From assembly GCA_012861695.1 (NCBI GenBank), contig JAAOOA010000002.1, positions 41,343,300-41,407,299 of the forward strand: DNA of 64,000 bases, in the 5' to 3' direction. A program made the position numbers and the translations under genes. Positions 1 to 12,570 of the stretch are shown here, one piece after another. The notes beneath the pieces were generated by a model. That model saw nothing but the letters and a program-made list of their open reading frames with translations, did no database searches and was not told the DNA's origin. Position 1 is the stretch's first letter. Each line of letters starts with the position of its first letter. This DNA comes from Trematomus loennbergii (taxonomy: Eukaryota > Chordata > Actinopteri > Perciformes > Nototheniidae).

Positions 1-640
1 TCAATTATGACTACATAGCATTATTTCAAGCGGGGGAGGTCTACTGTACTTGACAAAAAAAACGTGTCATTAGAAAATGTTGAATGGACGAGGAGAAACA
101 TTTTACAAATTGCAAGTCTATACAGTAGTTTACCATAGCCTACAATACCTGCTCTGTTTAGGTCTGACTCCCTCTGGTGGCTGGAAACAGTAATGCTTTG
201 TCTTCATGCCCCTGGCTGAACTCATACATCGAAAGACCCGTATTGAGGACAATAGGGTTATTTAGGGACGTGAGGGGGGTTTCAATTCTTTAACTTAAAT
301 GTATTCTTTTGCTGACAAACTCGAAAATGTTAAGATGTATACTAACACTAAATAAGGATTTGGTGTGGACACTGGTTCATATATAATATCTTTCTTTGGG
401 GAATATAAAAATGTTTGACGCCCCTCTGTAATTGAACAACAGATATGAAACTGCTCAAAGCATGGGTAATAATGAATAAAATATTACCTAAAGTCAGAAA
501 ATATCCTAATTCATTAATAAAAGTGAACAAAACTGGGAATCTGACAAAGCATTCAAGAGCATCTGCAAAGACGCGTGATTTGTACCTAAAATGTACCAAA
601 TCTAGTCAGACTAAACTCTCTGTGTTATATAAAATACTTA
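1..640. other. Non-coding flank, nothing recognised
   Basis: No exon with splice sites, RNA gene or clear transposon end was recognised here. Two short overlapping ORFs on opposite strands between 348 and 648 show no recognisable domain and are taken as chance. Confidence 0.5.
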
Positions 641-644
641 AAGG

Positions 645-1066
645 TTAAACTCCAAGGCTATCTCTTTTGAGGGTGGTGAAAACTGCACAGCACATCACCA
701 GGACGGAGCTGCCATCCATGGAGGACCTTTACTCCCAGCAGCTCAGAAAGAAGGCCCTCAGGATTACAAAAGACCCCCATCACCCCAGCCGCAAACTGTT
801 CTGTCTGCTGCCGTCTGGCAGGCGGTACCGCAGCATCCGGACTAAAACCACCAGACTCAGGGACAGTTTCATCCTAGAGGGCATAACACTATTAAATACC
901 TGAGCTAGCACCATTTCTTTCTTTTTCTGACTATTTTATTTTATTTAAGTCTTATAAAAATGTATATCTTGTAATTGCACTGTAGCACTGTTGAGGAACC
1001 TGTGACCTAAGTTTTTAATTTGTTGCAACTACACCGTAGACAATAAATATTTGAATCTTGAATCTC
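645..1066 (+). mobile_element. 3' end of a non-LTR retrotransposon (L2/CR1/Rex1-like), 5'-truncated
   Basis: The frame at 667-903 encodes a piece ending in a motif of the type LLPSGRRYRSIRTKT followed by RDSF and LLN. That is the usual extreme C-terminus of reverse transcriptases of L2/CR1/Rex1-type LINEs in fish. After the stop there is an A/T-rich 3' tail that ends in the short repeat TTGAATCTTGAATCT near 1053-1066, as expected for a LINE 3' terminus. The rest of the element is absent, so it is a dead 5'-truncated copy. The clade is inferred from memory of the motif and was not checked against a database. Confidence 0.6.
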
Positions 1067-1520
1067 TTGCATGTTGTAGAGGGCAGTATTAATGCAGACA
1101 TGGATCTGCCAAATGCAAACTCCTTTCAAACCAAACACACAATGTAAGTTCAAATGGAAAGCAGAGGTGTTTCTTAAAATGCTGCTCCCCTCATGTCTTT
1201 GGTGGACAATACAATGCGTGTGCAGCAATAACAAACTGCTTGTTTTTTCACTCAAGTCTTTAAATGACATTTATTTAAAAGAACACCAAAACACAGAAAA
1301 GCGCAGGACTTTACACATTTGTCATGGCAGAGTTTAACTTGTGATCGCAGGAAAAGCGCAGGTGCAACTAATAAAATGAATTAATAGTGGCTATGGTCTG
1401 TTAAATGTTTGGTACTGATAAAGACATCAAACCTGTTCAACAAACTATTGTTGTTGTGCTCATTCGGATAAATACTTCCTAAAATCAGAGTGAATTAGAC
1501 AGCTGTAGTGTGATTCTTTC
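1066..1520 (-). other. tmem97 3' UTR and downstream flank
   Basis: This stretch follows the tmem97 stop codon on the minus strand. A minus-strand AATAAA (plus-strand TTTATT at 1270-1275) lies about 250 bases after the stop and is a reasonable polyadenylation signal. No other feature was recognised. Confidence 0.4.
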
Positions 1521-2648
1521 TTAGTTCCTCTTCTTGGATTTGGCCGGTGTGTGTGCAGGCTTGGGGGTGGAGTTGTACGTGGAGGACAGCAGCATGGTGA
1601 GGAGCAGCAGCACAGGAACCAGCAGGTAGGGAACGTATATGGAGAACAGCAGCCAGCGCTCCTGTGGGGTCTGGGGACCGGGGTGGGGCTTCATCGGGAA
1701 CTGATAGAAGAGGATGTGAGTGAGGATGGGGACCAGAGTGGTGGCTACATGTGTGGCGTACACGATGGCAGGAGTCCTGATCCACTTACAGCCACCTGAA
1801 AGACAAGAAACACACAGAGATATAAGAAGAGTCTTCATGCTGCCCAATACAAGAAGCTTAATTCATAACTACAGGTACGTTTTTGTATCCTCCAGAGGGA
1901 TTTTTTTAAATATCATTTTCAATGCTGTGGAAGCAAAATACCATTTGTCTCAATTTATTTGGGAGGCGACGAAAAAAACAAACCTATTTAAAATAATTTA
2001 CATGAACTTCAAATAGACACCGCACAGGGATTTATGGATGACGAAAAATAACAAAAGTATAATTAATTTAATCAAAAATACGTAAATAAATACATACAGG
2101 AATAAAGAAAAAATAAATGCTGAAATAAATATAGAATTAAATGAACAAAAACGTAAATAAATGAATACAAACAAGAATAAACAAAAAAATAATATATTCA
2201 TTCTGAGATCAATACAGGAATAAATTAATAAAACAGTAAATACATATTTATTTCTGTAACCACATTTAGCATGCCATTTACTGACCTTTAAGGAAAGCAT
2301 AAGCTGCAACGGGAAAGAAAGGCGTTTGAAACAAAGCCTCGCAGAAAATAAAAGATTTGAACCACTGTGGAGGGTCCAGCACCATGGGGTCTTTGAACTC
2401 CTCTGCATACCACCTGATAAGATCCTTCAGCTGGGGGAGAGAAAGAGTAATGTTGTCATAACCACCAAGTTTCAGTCACTTTAAGTATCTCGTGTTGAAA
2501 TGTGGATTCTATTTCCTCCTGTCCTGTCACTTACCGGCTGAGGGTACACATGTCCCGGTAGCAGGGCTTGTAAGTCAATAAACAATGTTATAGGAATATG
2601 AGAGGCGAAATAAAAGAAGAAGAGGATTTCAAACACGCGGATAGACAT
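1521..2648 (-). CDS. tmem97: Transmembrane protein 97 (sigma-2 receptor), complete, 3 exons
   Basis: Exons 2648-2535, 2430-2286 and 1795-1521 join in phase to 534 bases, giving 177 residues; human TMEM97 has 176. All introns are GT-AG. The protein is a four-pass membrane protein of the EXPERA/TMEM97 family, known from the ER and lysosome, linked to NPC1 and cholesterol handling, and identified as the sigma-2 receptor. Seen directly: SHIPITLF followed by IDLQALLPG near residue 25, EFKDP near residue 52, [10 protein letters not shown] opening exon 3, two further hydrophobic segments, and a lysine-rich tail ending KSKKRN consistent with ER retrieval. The two acidic residues D25 and D52 match the ligand-binding aspartates D29 and D56 of the human protein. 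The start chosen is the only ATG upstream of the first hydrophobic helix in exon 1. No frame breaks. Confidence 0.95.
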
Positions 2649-2860
2649 TTCGAAATCTTATTCAGCGCAAATGACAGATAAGAAACTGGGACCAAGTTCG
2701 CAGCAGCAGAGTGTCATAGAAACGCGTGTTCCCAGGAGGAATCCCATTGGCTTCCGCAGGAGAAGGGGGCGGGCCTTAACGCACACGGCCGCTTCAGGTG
2801 CTCCTTATAGTGTCGGAAATGCTCATAGAATGCTATGGAAACATCAGAGAACGTTTTTTT
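2649..2860 (-). promoter_or_regulatory. Probable tmem97 promoter with CCAAT box and GC box
   Basis: Immediately upstream of the tmem97 start the sequence becomes richer in C+G. It contains a minus-strand CCAAT (ATTGG on the plus strand at 2746-2750) about 100 bases from the ATG and a GC box (GGGGGCGGGCC at 2765-2775). No TATA box is evident, as usual for a housekeeping gene. The transcription start is not determined. Confidence 0.4.
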
Positions 2861-3531
2861 AACGTATATTTAGCTAGTTATTATTTTTTCTGTTCAGTAT
2901 TATCTGTTAATTTAATTGTGTATGGACATATGTTGATATAATAGAATACTACAATGACTAATAAAATAACAGTAATAATGTGCAACTTATATGTTATTGA
3001 TTCATTAAAGTTTGAGGAAAATAATAATTAATGATTAACGGTGTGATTAAAGATCAATCGTAAATCTAAAAGCTGGAATTGAAATACAAAAGTAAGCAAT
3101 ACAAATGTATTATTAATAAATAAGAAAGTGTATTTCTGAAAGTAAACATGAACAGAGCTCAAGGCAAAAAAGAGCATCACAGAAAATCAACATTAGGCTA
3201 TAGATGAGTTATCAACAGGATGGATACAAAATTAAATATAAACACATTTATAAGGGAAAAATACAACATAAAATATAGTTTACAGTTCTTAACAAGAATA
3301 TATAAGTACATCATTTTGACCATGCTCTCTGTTGATTTGTTGATGTGTGATCATTTTACAGTTGCTATATTTTAGAAAGCGCTTGAAAGGCTTAGTAGAT
3401 CAATGCAGCCTTAACAAAGCAAACAAACCCATTTAGATTTGTTTTAAATACATTAAATTGTTCAGAAAACATCTTTCTGATACTTAGACGGTATTTGCAT
3501 CTTCCAAGGTGACGCTGGCTGCCCGTAGACA
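2861..3531. other. Intergenic A/T-rich stretch between tmem97 and the kinase gene
   Basis: This is very A/T-rich sequence that must hold the 3' UTR of the downstream kinase gene (stop at 3532). No canonical minus-strand AATAAA was found, only an ATTAAA-type site near 2914-2919. Nothing else was recognised. Confidence 0.4.
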
Positions 3532-6500
3532 TCAAGCTTCATGATATTCAGCCTCCTCTTTCAGCAAAAGTGGACTTTCAACATCCACATAATCCTGCAA
3601 TATAAATATTTTAAGTATGTAAAGTCATTTGCATGGCTTTAATCATGCAGTCTACATTTAATCAAGGTTGAGTATTTTTTAAAGAAAAGATACATGATTT
3701 GTTAATTTTTACAAATAACAACAATGTAAGGATATAAAAGATAGATCATTAATGGCCTTTCCAAGATCAATTACTATTGTAAATCATTAAAAAAGTGGTG
3801 AACCAGCTGCTCTTTACCGCATCGCTTTCCATGATGTTCTCCAGCATGCGGACGATGTCTGTGAACGAGGGTCTCAGAGTGTAGGGCTCCAGCCAACAGT
3901 CTTTCATGATATGAAGTCTGTGGAATCAAACATAAGTATCGTCACGCAAAAACTACTGAAGTATCATACATAATATTAAAACACACAACACAATTTTATA
4001 GTGCAAACTTGGATCATGACTCAATGAGAATCAGATACCAGATTCATATATAGCAATAGTTTTGGTAAATACATTTGATTTATTGTATTAACTGTTTTGT
4101 CATGAGCTCTGCCTCTGATAACACAGAGGCTTTTCCCACACTGTGGCTGTAGTTAAGACATCTTATTTCCTGAGCTGCATATTATTACTTTGGATTGATG
4201 GTACTCAAAGATGCAACCAATTTAATTAACAATGATATGGCGTATTGAGACTATTCACTAGCTGCCAAAAACTGCTTATTTAATGTAGCTTTTGAAAAGA
4301 CAAAACATTTGTTTGTAATTGTGAGTTTCTTCTTACATCTCTGGTCTGCAGCCTTCAGGGTTTGTGTTCTTATGACCAATACAGATGTGATACATGACCG
4401 CTTCTGATGTCTCGAGGTTTGGGTATGGCAGTGTACCTGAAAATGTGATAACATACGAGATGTATTCCAAAGGAAAACAAACCTACCTGTAAATGTGTAG
4501 CAATTAAAAAGTTCAAGGTCTTTAGTTAACTGCTGTCTCTGAAAATGTTTCCCACAATAACATTGTGTTAGGGTTGTACGAAATGTGATTCTTCCCTTAA
4601 GAATATGTTAATACAAATACAACTAAACAAGGCAGTCAAACAGGAGGTGAATCACTTTGGACTTTGGTCTAACCTTGTATATAAATCATTCTTTGCCACA
4701 TCATTTGTGCTATTACACTAACAACCACCTCACCAAATGTCTGCATCTCCCACAGCACGATGCCGAAGGCCCACACGTCTCCTTTGAAGCTGTAATAGTT
4801 GTTCTTGAAGTACTCAGGTGGGTACCATCGCAGCGGCACACGCTGCTGTCAAGTTACATACAATGGAAAATGTGATGAAATGTGACCTGTAAAAAACGTG
4901 TGACCAGCACCTCAACTCACACCATAGACCAGCAGAAATAAAGATGACATTTAATAACTATTTGAGACATCAGTGTCGCAGTGGCACTGCTAACTTTAAT
5001 ATATTGATATCATTTTAGTAGACTTAACCCTAATGTTGTGTTCGGGTCTCCCGTGACCCGTTTCAAGTTAAAATGATATAATAGCTACGCTTCATGATAT
5101 CCTCCACAACAGCTATATAAACACTAAAAAACTGATTTTGACAATTTTAGCCAAGTCTGAAGGTCTTTAAAAAAAAAAGTGTATATTTTGGTGTTCGGGT
5201 CTGGGAAGACCCAGCAGCATTGTTGTCGGTGACTCGGGGTCAAATTTGGCCCAATCAAGATTCATCTTTGACTTTAGACACCCCACCCCCACCGCCTTCA
5301 TACACTGTAACAATAATTTAAAGCTTCTTTTGGGGAGATTGTATTCTAATATTAGTCTATTATAGTCAGATAACGTAATGATCCACTGTCTTCACTATAG
5401 TGAATATAATGAGTGAATTGAATCACATGTTTTACTTAAATATGTGGTGTAATGTTTTTTGGGGCCATAATATTGGAACAGGATTGTACGGTTATGAATG
5501 CATAATAAGTTAGTTATGATGTAGTTAAAACAATATTGGATGATCGTCATTATTATTGAGTGTTTTGGACTGAGATAAATCATGGGTCAAAATTGACCTG
5601 CGAACACCATGAACGGTAACAGCTTTCGAACACAACACAAGGGAGCTCAAGGTGGAAATTATGAATAACCGCTGTGTTGACTGAATGACACGTTACTGCT
5701 CTAAATCAAGACCACATCTCTCTGAAACTGTTGTTTCCTGTTGCAGAGGATGCTGCTAACCCCCCTTAATACACACAGACAAACATACACTTAGGGACAG
5801 TTAATATGGTTTCATGGAGGTAAAACTGAGACTAAGATATCAGTTTGAAAAATGTGTGTGTTACATGTTAGTCTCATGTGGCTGCAAGCTAACCTTGCGC
5901 TGTCTGTTTGCAGCATAAGGGCTGCTAAGTGTATATTTTCTCTCTTTTGACAACCACTTTATCATTTTCACACAAGCATGCACGCATTTCACCAAACGGT
6001 GACATGTGTAACAAATGTATATGGCAATGATACAAGATGTGACCACAGTGTCACACGTTGTGTCAAATGTGTCAATTTGGTATAAAATGTGACAAAAAGG
6101 GTCTGATGTAAGGTTTGACTCAAATTGGCATAATATGTGTGTGTGGGGTGTGTGCGTGCGTGCGTGTGTGCGTGCGTGCGTGTTAGTTACCCTTGGGTTT
6201 CTCCAGCGGCTGCTGCTGCTGCGGCGGCTTGTCATGCGCGTTAAATCTCGGGCCAGTCCGAACTCCGCCACCTTTACCTCCCAGGGAAACTTATTGACCA
6301 TGATGTTCCTCAGAGCCAGGTCACAGTGCACAATCTGCAGAAAAGAGCCCACCACACACTGCTTAGCATGGATAGATGGAACCTGACGACTTCATAATAG
6401 CCAGTTTTGTTGCTACCATTTTGGAGCGTAGGTGCTGCAGGGCCAGAGCGATGTGGTAGGAGGCGATGGTGAGGAGGCTCTGCAGCTCAGGGTCTTCACT

Positions 6501-9500
6501 TAAATGAGCTCTGTTGGTCTGCAGGAAGGTCCTCAGAGTGCCATATGTCACATACTCCATGATCAGAATGTAAGGTTCTGCACAAATCAAAACATGGAGA
6601 GAGGAAGGCGACTTACAGGGAGGAACATCATCCTAATTCATCAACCAGGAGCACTGTAGAAGAGGACAGAGGGATACAGTGTGAAGATAAATGTGTCATG
6701 GGTTTGGGTTTGTTGCTATTTTCCACCTTAATTTCGAAATGTTTTCCTCCTTGTGTCTTGTCTGGTCTTACTTCCTGTGTTTTTCCCTCCTGTGCCTGAT
6801 TGTCTTATTGTGTCCACCTGCTGCCCCTGTGTTTCACCTCCCCTTCCCAGCTGTGTCTTGTCCTGTGATTACCCTTGTGTGTATTTAGTCCTGTCTTTCC
6901 TCGAGCGCTTTGTCTGATCGTCGTCAATGTTACCTGCATGTCCCTGTCCGTGAGTTTGTTCGTTCCTGTTCCTCGTATGCCCCTGGTTAGTGTTTCTTTG
7001 TTTTTCTTTGTTTGTTTTCAGCTTTTGAATAAAGCTCGCTTTTTGTTAATACTTCTTGATTCCCTTTTGTACTGCGTTTGGGTCCTCATACCAATTTCCT
7101 GACACAATGTCCCTCACCCTCAGTGGTGTTCCAGTCCAGTAACTGGAGGATGTTCTTGTGGTGCACCAGTTTTCTCATGATGGAAACCTCCGTGTCCACA
7201 TGCTTAGGACGGACACCTTGAAGAAAAAAAAGAGAGAAAATGTAACTATAGCTCTGTCACTGGGCCAACAAATGTCTACATCTAGGAAGTGAGTGAGACT
7301 TCTCAATGTCATCTCCATTGAAATCTAAGATATGAATCAATCAAAAAAAAGTAATAAAGGTAAACAAAGTGCTTCACAAAAAAAAAACAGTTTTTAAAGT
7401 TTTGAACCCATTTTTCAAAGAGTTTGTTTATGTCCTAATTGAGATGAAGAACATTCTCAGCCATCCATATCTTAACATCTTCATTTCAGTTAATTAAGTC
7501 CTTGGCAATGTAACATAAGTATGGAAATAATACTGTGTCTCATTTCAAAGTATAGCAAAAAAAAAGTGTAGGACCTCAAATTGAGCCTTGGGGAACCCCA
7601 CAATTCATTTGTATAGCTCTACTGTATGTTCTTATTAGTGTTATATATCTTGGGAAATGCAACTTCCTTCTACAGAATAAATAGTCCACGGCTATCTTAT
7701 AACCATAGCACATCAAATTCCACCAAGGATGAGTGACAAAGTGTTTTTATCTATCATTTGGGTGGACTGACCTATCATAATACATACATTTACTTGACTA
7801 TTAAATGAAATGTCAATATAATGGAATTACTGAGAGCACCTCTAAAGTCCTGGTGGTTTTCAAGGTAGATTGTGTTTTAGACACTGTTTAGGTGTGAGGA
7901 CAACCCACAGCACTCACTTTGTGTAGGAGAGGAAGAAGGTGGGCTGAGTGTTTTATCTTCATATTTTCCTTCACGCTTTCTCACCACAGCATTGATATCT
8001 TAAACAGTGTCAGTTTCATGTCGTTTGACCTTATTCATTAACATATAAACCAATGTTACTGTAGCTAATATTATGACATTGCGAGTGTAGCTGGTCTTTC
8101 AACTTAGCTGTTTTAGTGTAGCCACTTTAAGTCCTGGTTATAATTTGTTGATCTCTTAGGCAGAAGAAACGTGGCATCATTTAATCAATTGTTAAGGAAC
8201 CTTCTCCAAAATTAAACTATAAAGATAACAAAAGAAGCATTTCCTGTCTTAAACACACTGATACTGATACTTATCAATTCTAGTTACAAATCATTTTGCC
8301 AAAGTTAAAACCTTAAAAGGACAGGTTTTCAAGGCGAAGTCATGGGGGAGGGGGACTGCTGTTCTTTGGGCTAAGAATTCCATCACAAATCTTTGCAGAT
8401 AATTTGGTTCTGATGATGCCTTCGGACGGCACCCTTCAGCACTCAGTGGTTCGGTCGGGAATGAGTCCTTACCCCAAGGAAGGAGTTCAAGTATCTCGGG
8501 GTCTTGCACTCGAGTGAGGGAACCATAAAGTGTGAGATGAGAGCGGGGCCAGAAGGCAAAGCTCTCAAGTTACTGGTCCATCTTTGTTGCTACTCTCATC
8601 TATGGTCATGAAGGAGGTGTCATGACTGAAAGAACGAGATTGTGAATACTTGCAACTGAAGTGTGGCTGCCATCACCCTTGGGGATAAGGTGAGAAGTTC
8701 AGTCATCCGGGAGGGACTCTGAGTAGAGCCGCTGCTCTTTTGCGTAGAGCGAACTAGTTGAGGTGGTTTGCGGATCTATTAAGGATGGCCGTACACATCT
8801 ATTATCATTGAAAACTGATAAAGTTTTGATCTTTGCCTCTGCACCTTAACCTCAAAACGGATTGATTATCACTGCTTCCATTTCAAAGAAATGCTTGTAG
8901 GTCCAAACCTCCAGTCAGAGAAATGTGTACCTTCCTTGCTGATCTTGCAGGTGAACATGCTGTGGCCTTTACACGTCCCCCTGGTCATCCTGGCTTGGTA
9001 GAAGACACCCTCCTTTCCTGCTTTGATCAGCTGCAACAGGTTCAGGTCTGACTTGGTAACACGAGGACCCTTAAACAAATGCCATAGGAGGTAATGTTGC
9101 AGTATCAAATCAGGGCAGAACAGCAATGGGTAAGTACAGGACACTGAGAGGACAAACAACACCATACTGGTCAGTCACAAACGTATTTTGTCCACATTGT
9201 ACCGGAGCTTAAGCTACAGTAATAACATATATTGCAACCAAAGAGAGATGATCAGAAATGATACTGTAAATCGACAGTGAGATGACAAGATGTGTCACAT
9301 GTAGGCTACAGAGAACACTCCGGTTAGTTGTTCTTGCATCTGAGATTTCCAATCCTGTGGCTTCAGATGACTAACTAAATAAAGCACTACAAAAATAGCA
9401 AAATATCTGGGAATCATGTGATGACATGAAGACAGTAATGTACCTGCTGCAAGCTTCTCCATAGCCTCCGAGAGGAGAGCCTGACTGTCCTGCTCTGCTG

Positions 9501-10938
9501 CTGGGGGATCTGGGGGATCTGAGTAAGCTGATCTTCTTCCTCCACCACTGCTGGCGCGATCAGAGTTTCCAGCCGAGGAACTGCAGTCATCAACAACCTG
9601 CTGCCCCGCAGCTCTCGAATGGTCCGGACCAAAGAACGATATCTGCATGAAAAAAAAGTGTAAAACAGAACACTGTGCGTATTGTCACATGGTTTGCCTC
9701 TGATTCCATTCAGAAATCAAATGAAGCTGTGCCAGGGGAGTTGAAAAAAAGAAGCTACAGAGAAATATAAATAGCCTAACTGTATGTGAAACAACATTTG
9801 GACTAGGCCATGGTTCTGTGCTAACTGCATTGTTTCCAATTCAAGGCCTCAAAACATATTTCACAAACAAATCTGGAATTCATTAAATATTTCTTAAAAC
9901 TGAATGAAAAAAAACAAGCGCCTAGCAAAAACAGTTCTGTAGGCTGTACTTATGGCACAACTGGTCATGTTAGCATGCTAATAGCTAGGCTCACATTGAC
10001 AATGCTAACGGGCTTAAATTAAGCAGGTTTTAACTTGTATTGTCTTCTTTTTTAGGAAGCTAACATAAGCTGTAAGTCAATTCCAACATGCTGATGTTTA
10101 CCAGGTAATCTCATCTTGTTTTATGTATTAGCATACTAACATTTGCTCGTTAGCTCTGCAGTTAAAGTACAGCTAAACGTGCAGCAAGTAAAGTGTTGGA
10201 GCGAAATAACTACCATTACATTAGGTTAACTTGTTATGGGTTTCTGTTGTAATTCATGGTGTTGGACATTTTCACAGCAGACATATTTACATGGTAGGAA
10301 AACCACACCATTAGTTTTCCTTTCACCTGAACCAGGTAATAGGATCTACAAGTACTTAATCAAAGGCACCTGCACTTGTTGATATGTTCCAATATGTTAT
10401 ACTTTTGAAAAAGAAAATGCTCCCTTTCGGACACATATGATTTATTATTATTATGAATATTTTTGTTGAATATATATATTAATATGAACATTTTTGTTGA
10501 ATATATACATATTATTATGAACATTAATAAATACTGTATTTTAACAATGCGGTATTCTGTTTTTCACATTTGTTTTTTTTAATCGGTTCGAAATAAAGAT
10601 TGAAATGAAATCCCTAGTCAAACCTAACTCAGATTAATCAAATGAAACATGAGGACAAATCATCCAGTAAATTGCTTGTGTAATCATTTCAGCCTGCCTT
10701 ACTTTCTGAGACACACGATCCCCAACACTGTGAACACCAGGACCGTGATGGAGAGGGCCCCTGTGAGGATGAAGACAGGTGGTCCCAATTGATGGCCTGA
10801 AAGATCCAACAATACACAAACAGTTAGCTCTACCATGCTCTCACAATGTGGCGGTCAACACAAATAGATGTAAATGTTATCTGTGAAACCTCAGAGCTCA
10901 CCTGAACTGCTGGTATCATTAATTTTTTCTTCTTCCAT
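3532..10938 (-). CDS. styk1: Single-pass membrane kinase-like protein, STYK1/NOK family, complete, 11 exons
   Basis: Exons 10938-10902, 10796-10703, 9642-9444, 9069-8931, 7216-7118, 6577-6417, 6334-6191, 4845-4734, 4436-4337, 3917-3818 and 3594-3532 join in phase to 1248 bases (415 residues; human STYK1 has 422). All introns are GT-AG. A 12-residue exon with the only upstream ATG gives a very short N-terminus. A hydrophobic helix follows at about residues 18-42, then a juxtamembrane region (45-110) and a kinase fold (about 118-395). Visible kinase landmarks: glycine-loop relic AGKEG (127-131), Lys152 in TCK, alpha-C Glu166, HCD at 246-248, Asn253, EFG at 267-269, PPE at 300-302 and DVW at 314-316. 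The C-terminal tail contains YVDVESP. The short extracellular stub, single helix, family length and degenerate HRD/DFG motifs fit STYK1. Orthology is inferred; a fish-specific relative is possible. Substrate and activity cannot be told. Confidence 0.75.
5028..5643. mobile_element. piggyBac-like MITE with CCCT...GTTGTGTTCG ends
   Basis: The left end reads CCCTAATGTTGTGTTCG and the inverted right end reads CCCTTGTGTTGTGTTCG. TTAA precedes the left end (5024-5027), but the right flank is AGCT, so the target-site duplication is not intact. No transposase ORF. It sits in an intron of the kinase gene. The superfamily is inferred from the TTAA and CCCT features. Confidence 0.5.
6694..7104 (+). mobile_element. 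Probable solo LTR (Ty3/gypsy-like)
   Basis: A 411-base block starts TGTCA and ends TGACA, a short LTR-type inverted terminus. It contains AATAAA at 7028-7033 upstream of the end and is flanked by AAATG (6689-6693) and CAATG (7105-7109), a 4-of-5 match to a target duplication. No gag or pol sequence is present, so it is read as a recombination-derived solo LTR. Its right end lies only 12 bases past the splice donor of the kinase exon ending at 7118. The family assignment is by resemblance and is not firm. Confidence 0.55.
8335..8800 (+). mobile_element. Degenerate Rex3/RTE LINE relic
   Basis: The plus strand reads as a decayed copy of the reverse-transcriptase region of the fish Rex3/RTE family. 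It has a recognisable FADD-like box (now FADNLVL) near 8390-8410, then the conserved run GGAGTTCAAGTATCTCGGG near 8481-8499, a block about GGCAAAGCTCTC, the GGTCATGAA block and the terminal CGGGAGGGACTC block. Several stretches between these are missing and no long ORF survives, so the copy is old and inactive. It lies in an intron of the kinase gene, antisense to it. Confidence 0.65.
9786..10330. repeat. Interspersed repeat family A, copy 1
   Basis: This stretch is homologous in the same orientation to 16490-17025. Shared blocks include CAGTTCTGTAGG, GGTCATGTTAGCATGCT, TTTAGCAGGTTTTAAC-type text, GCTAACATTTGCT and TTCATGGTGTT followed by GCAGACATATT. No coding capacity. It is rich in the word GCTAAC/GTTAGC. 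Superfamily unknown. It lies in the intron after the exon encoding the transmembrane helix. Confidence 0.6.
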
Positions 10939-12570
10939 GGCTATAACAGAATGTCACCACATTCTAAAAGGTAATATTATAGCATTTAAAAGAACACAGT
11001 CAAAAAGAATAAACAGGGACTATATTCATGATGTATACGTAATCATAAATCAAACAAACTATCTTGTATGTCATTAATAACAAGAGGAGGTACGATACTA
11101 ACGTTTTAGGAGTTTGCTGTGAGAACATCCTTTCAAACCTGAAGCCCAAAATAATAAGAACGCACCGAAAAGACACATTGAGCTCATACAATCACATGAA
11201 ATGCTCTATTATGATTCTTAAAAGCTGTACCTGTGTTTTTTGATGAACACCAGTTTGATGCTGATCAGAACCCAGCTGAAACCGAAGCTGTCTGTCTGTC
11301 TCTGTTGGAGCTTAAAATTCCACCATGTGTTGAGTTAACCCTCCTGCCCGTCTATATTGTCACCACGAAAAGCGCTCATTGTCTGTCAACCACAACATGA
11401 GCAGAGGAAATGAAGTAGCGAGAGGTGGTTTGAGCTGCATGTAGCACATTCTTAATGTGCCTGATGCTCAGCATCTGTATCCATACGCTGAACACTAAAC
11501 CTTTAACTATTGTCAAATCAACTTTTCAAGACATCTCAAATTATTTTTAGATGGGGGTGACTGGGGACAGTAAAGCAATGAGTGATTGAATCACTGATTA
11601 GATTATTAGGTATGAGATGAAACAACAATAAATATACCAGTTTAATTGTGTTGCCTTGAAACCTCCATCTGTCAGTTTAACAGATTATTTCCAACAAAAA
11701 CTCTAAAATATTTGTGGATTAATTGAATTTCTGAGAAAAAATGTGAAGAGAAAATGAAATGTTTTCCAGACCCTCGATACTATTAAACTTATATTATAAT
11801 AAGTGCCACCATCAGTGGTAAAGGTATTTATTTTATTTCTGGATTTTTATAGTGTAATCATGTGTACGCAGCATTTTAATGTTGGCGTGTAACTAATTGA
11901 CCTGCTTTATATACTGTTATTGGTTTAATATACTGTATAACAATATTAACAAGTAAAATAAAATGTAATCAGTATAGTAACAAGCTATAGTTGCCACTTA
12001 AATGTAAGTAAAACTAAGTGGGATGGAGTTGCGAGTGTAGTTTAGTATCGCAGTTGAAACCAGAGACTACTGCAGGATGATGACAATCCACCAGCTGATA
12101 ACACATGAACACTTTAACTGATAAAGCAGCCATAGTTGATCCATAATGCTTGCTATGAGGGCCTAGAACATTTTAACATGTAAACCAGCACTACGTAAAA
12201 GGCATAGAGGAAAAGTATAAGCATCTTTGTTTCAGTAGCAGTTTACTTCTGGGACGTTTCTGCAGAGACCCTGCCTGTGGTTACCATCTGCAGAGATACA
12301 TGATACTCAAAGGCAGGAAGCAGAATGACAACTAGAAAATGCATTTCCTGCAGAAAATGCGTGCGAATGCTGTAAACTGTGAACATTTGTGGCTAAATTT
12401 AGCTGAAAATGCAGAAAAAGCTGAATATGTTATTAGCTGAATGGTAGCTGCTCTTAGCTACAAAAACCAAGTAAGTGTGCTGCTGAACTTGGCGGAGAAA
12501 TGCAGAAAAGTGAAATGATTTGAATCAAAATTATTACAGCTCAAATGCATTGCAATGACTTTGTTGAAAA
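10939..12570. other. Intergenic, upstream of the kinase gene; 5' UTR not resolved
   Basis: The region upstream of the kinase ATG has no obvious CpG-rich promoter and may hold non-coding 5' exons. From about 12340 it becomes rich in short runs such as TAGCTGAAT and GAAAATGC, which lead into the tandem duplication. No gene was recognised. Confidence 0.4.

Noticed and set aside
9295..9648. Alternative 117-codon frame over the juxtamembrane exon of the kinase
   Set aside because: Its phase does not agree with the neighbouring exons; the other frame joins in phase on both sides and gives the expected protein length.
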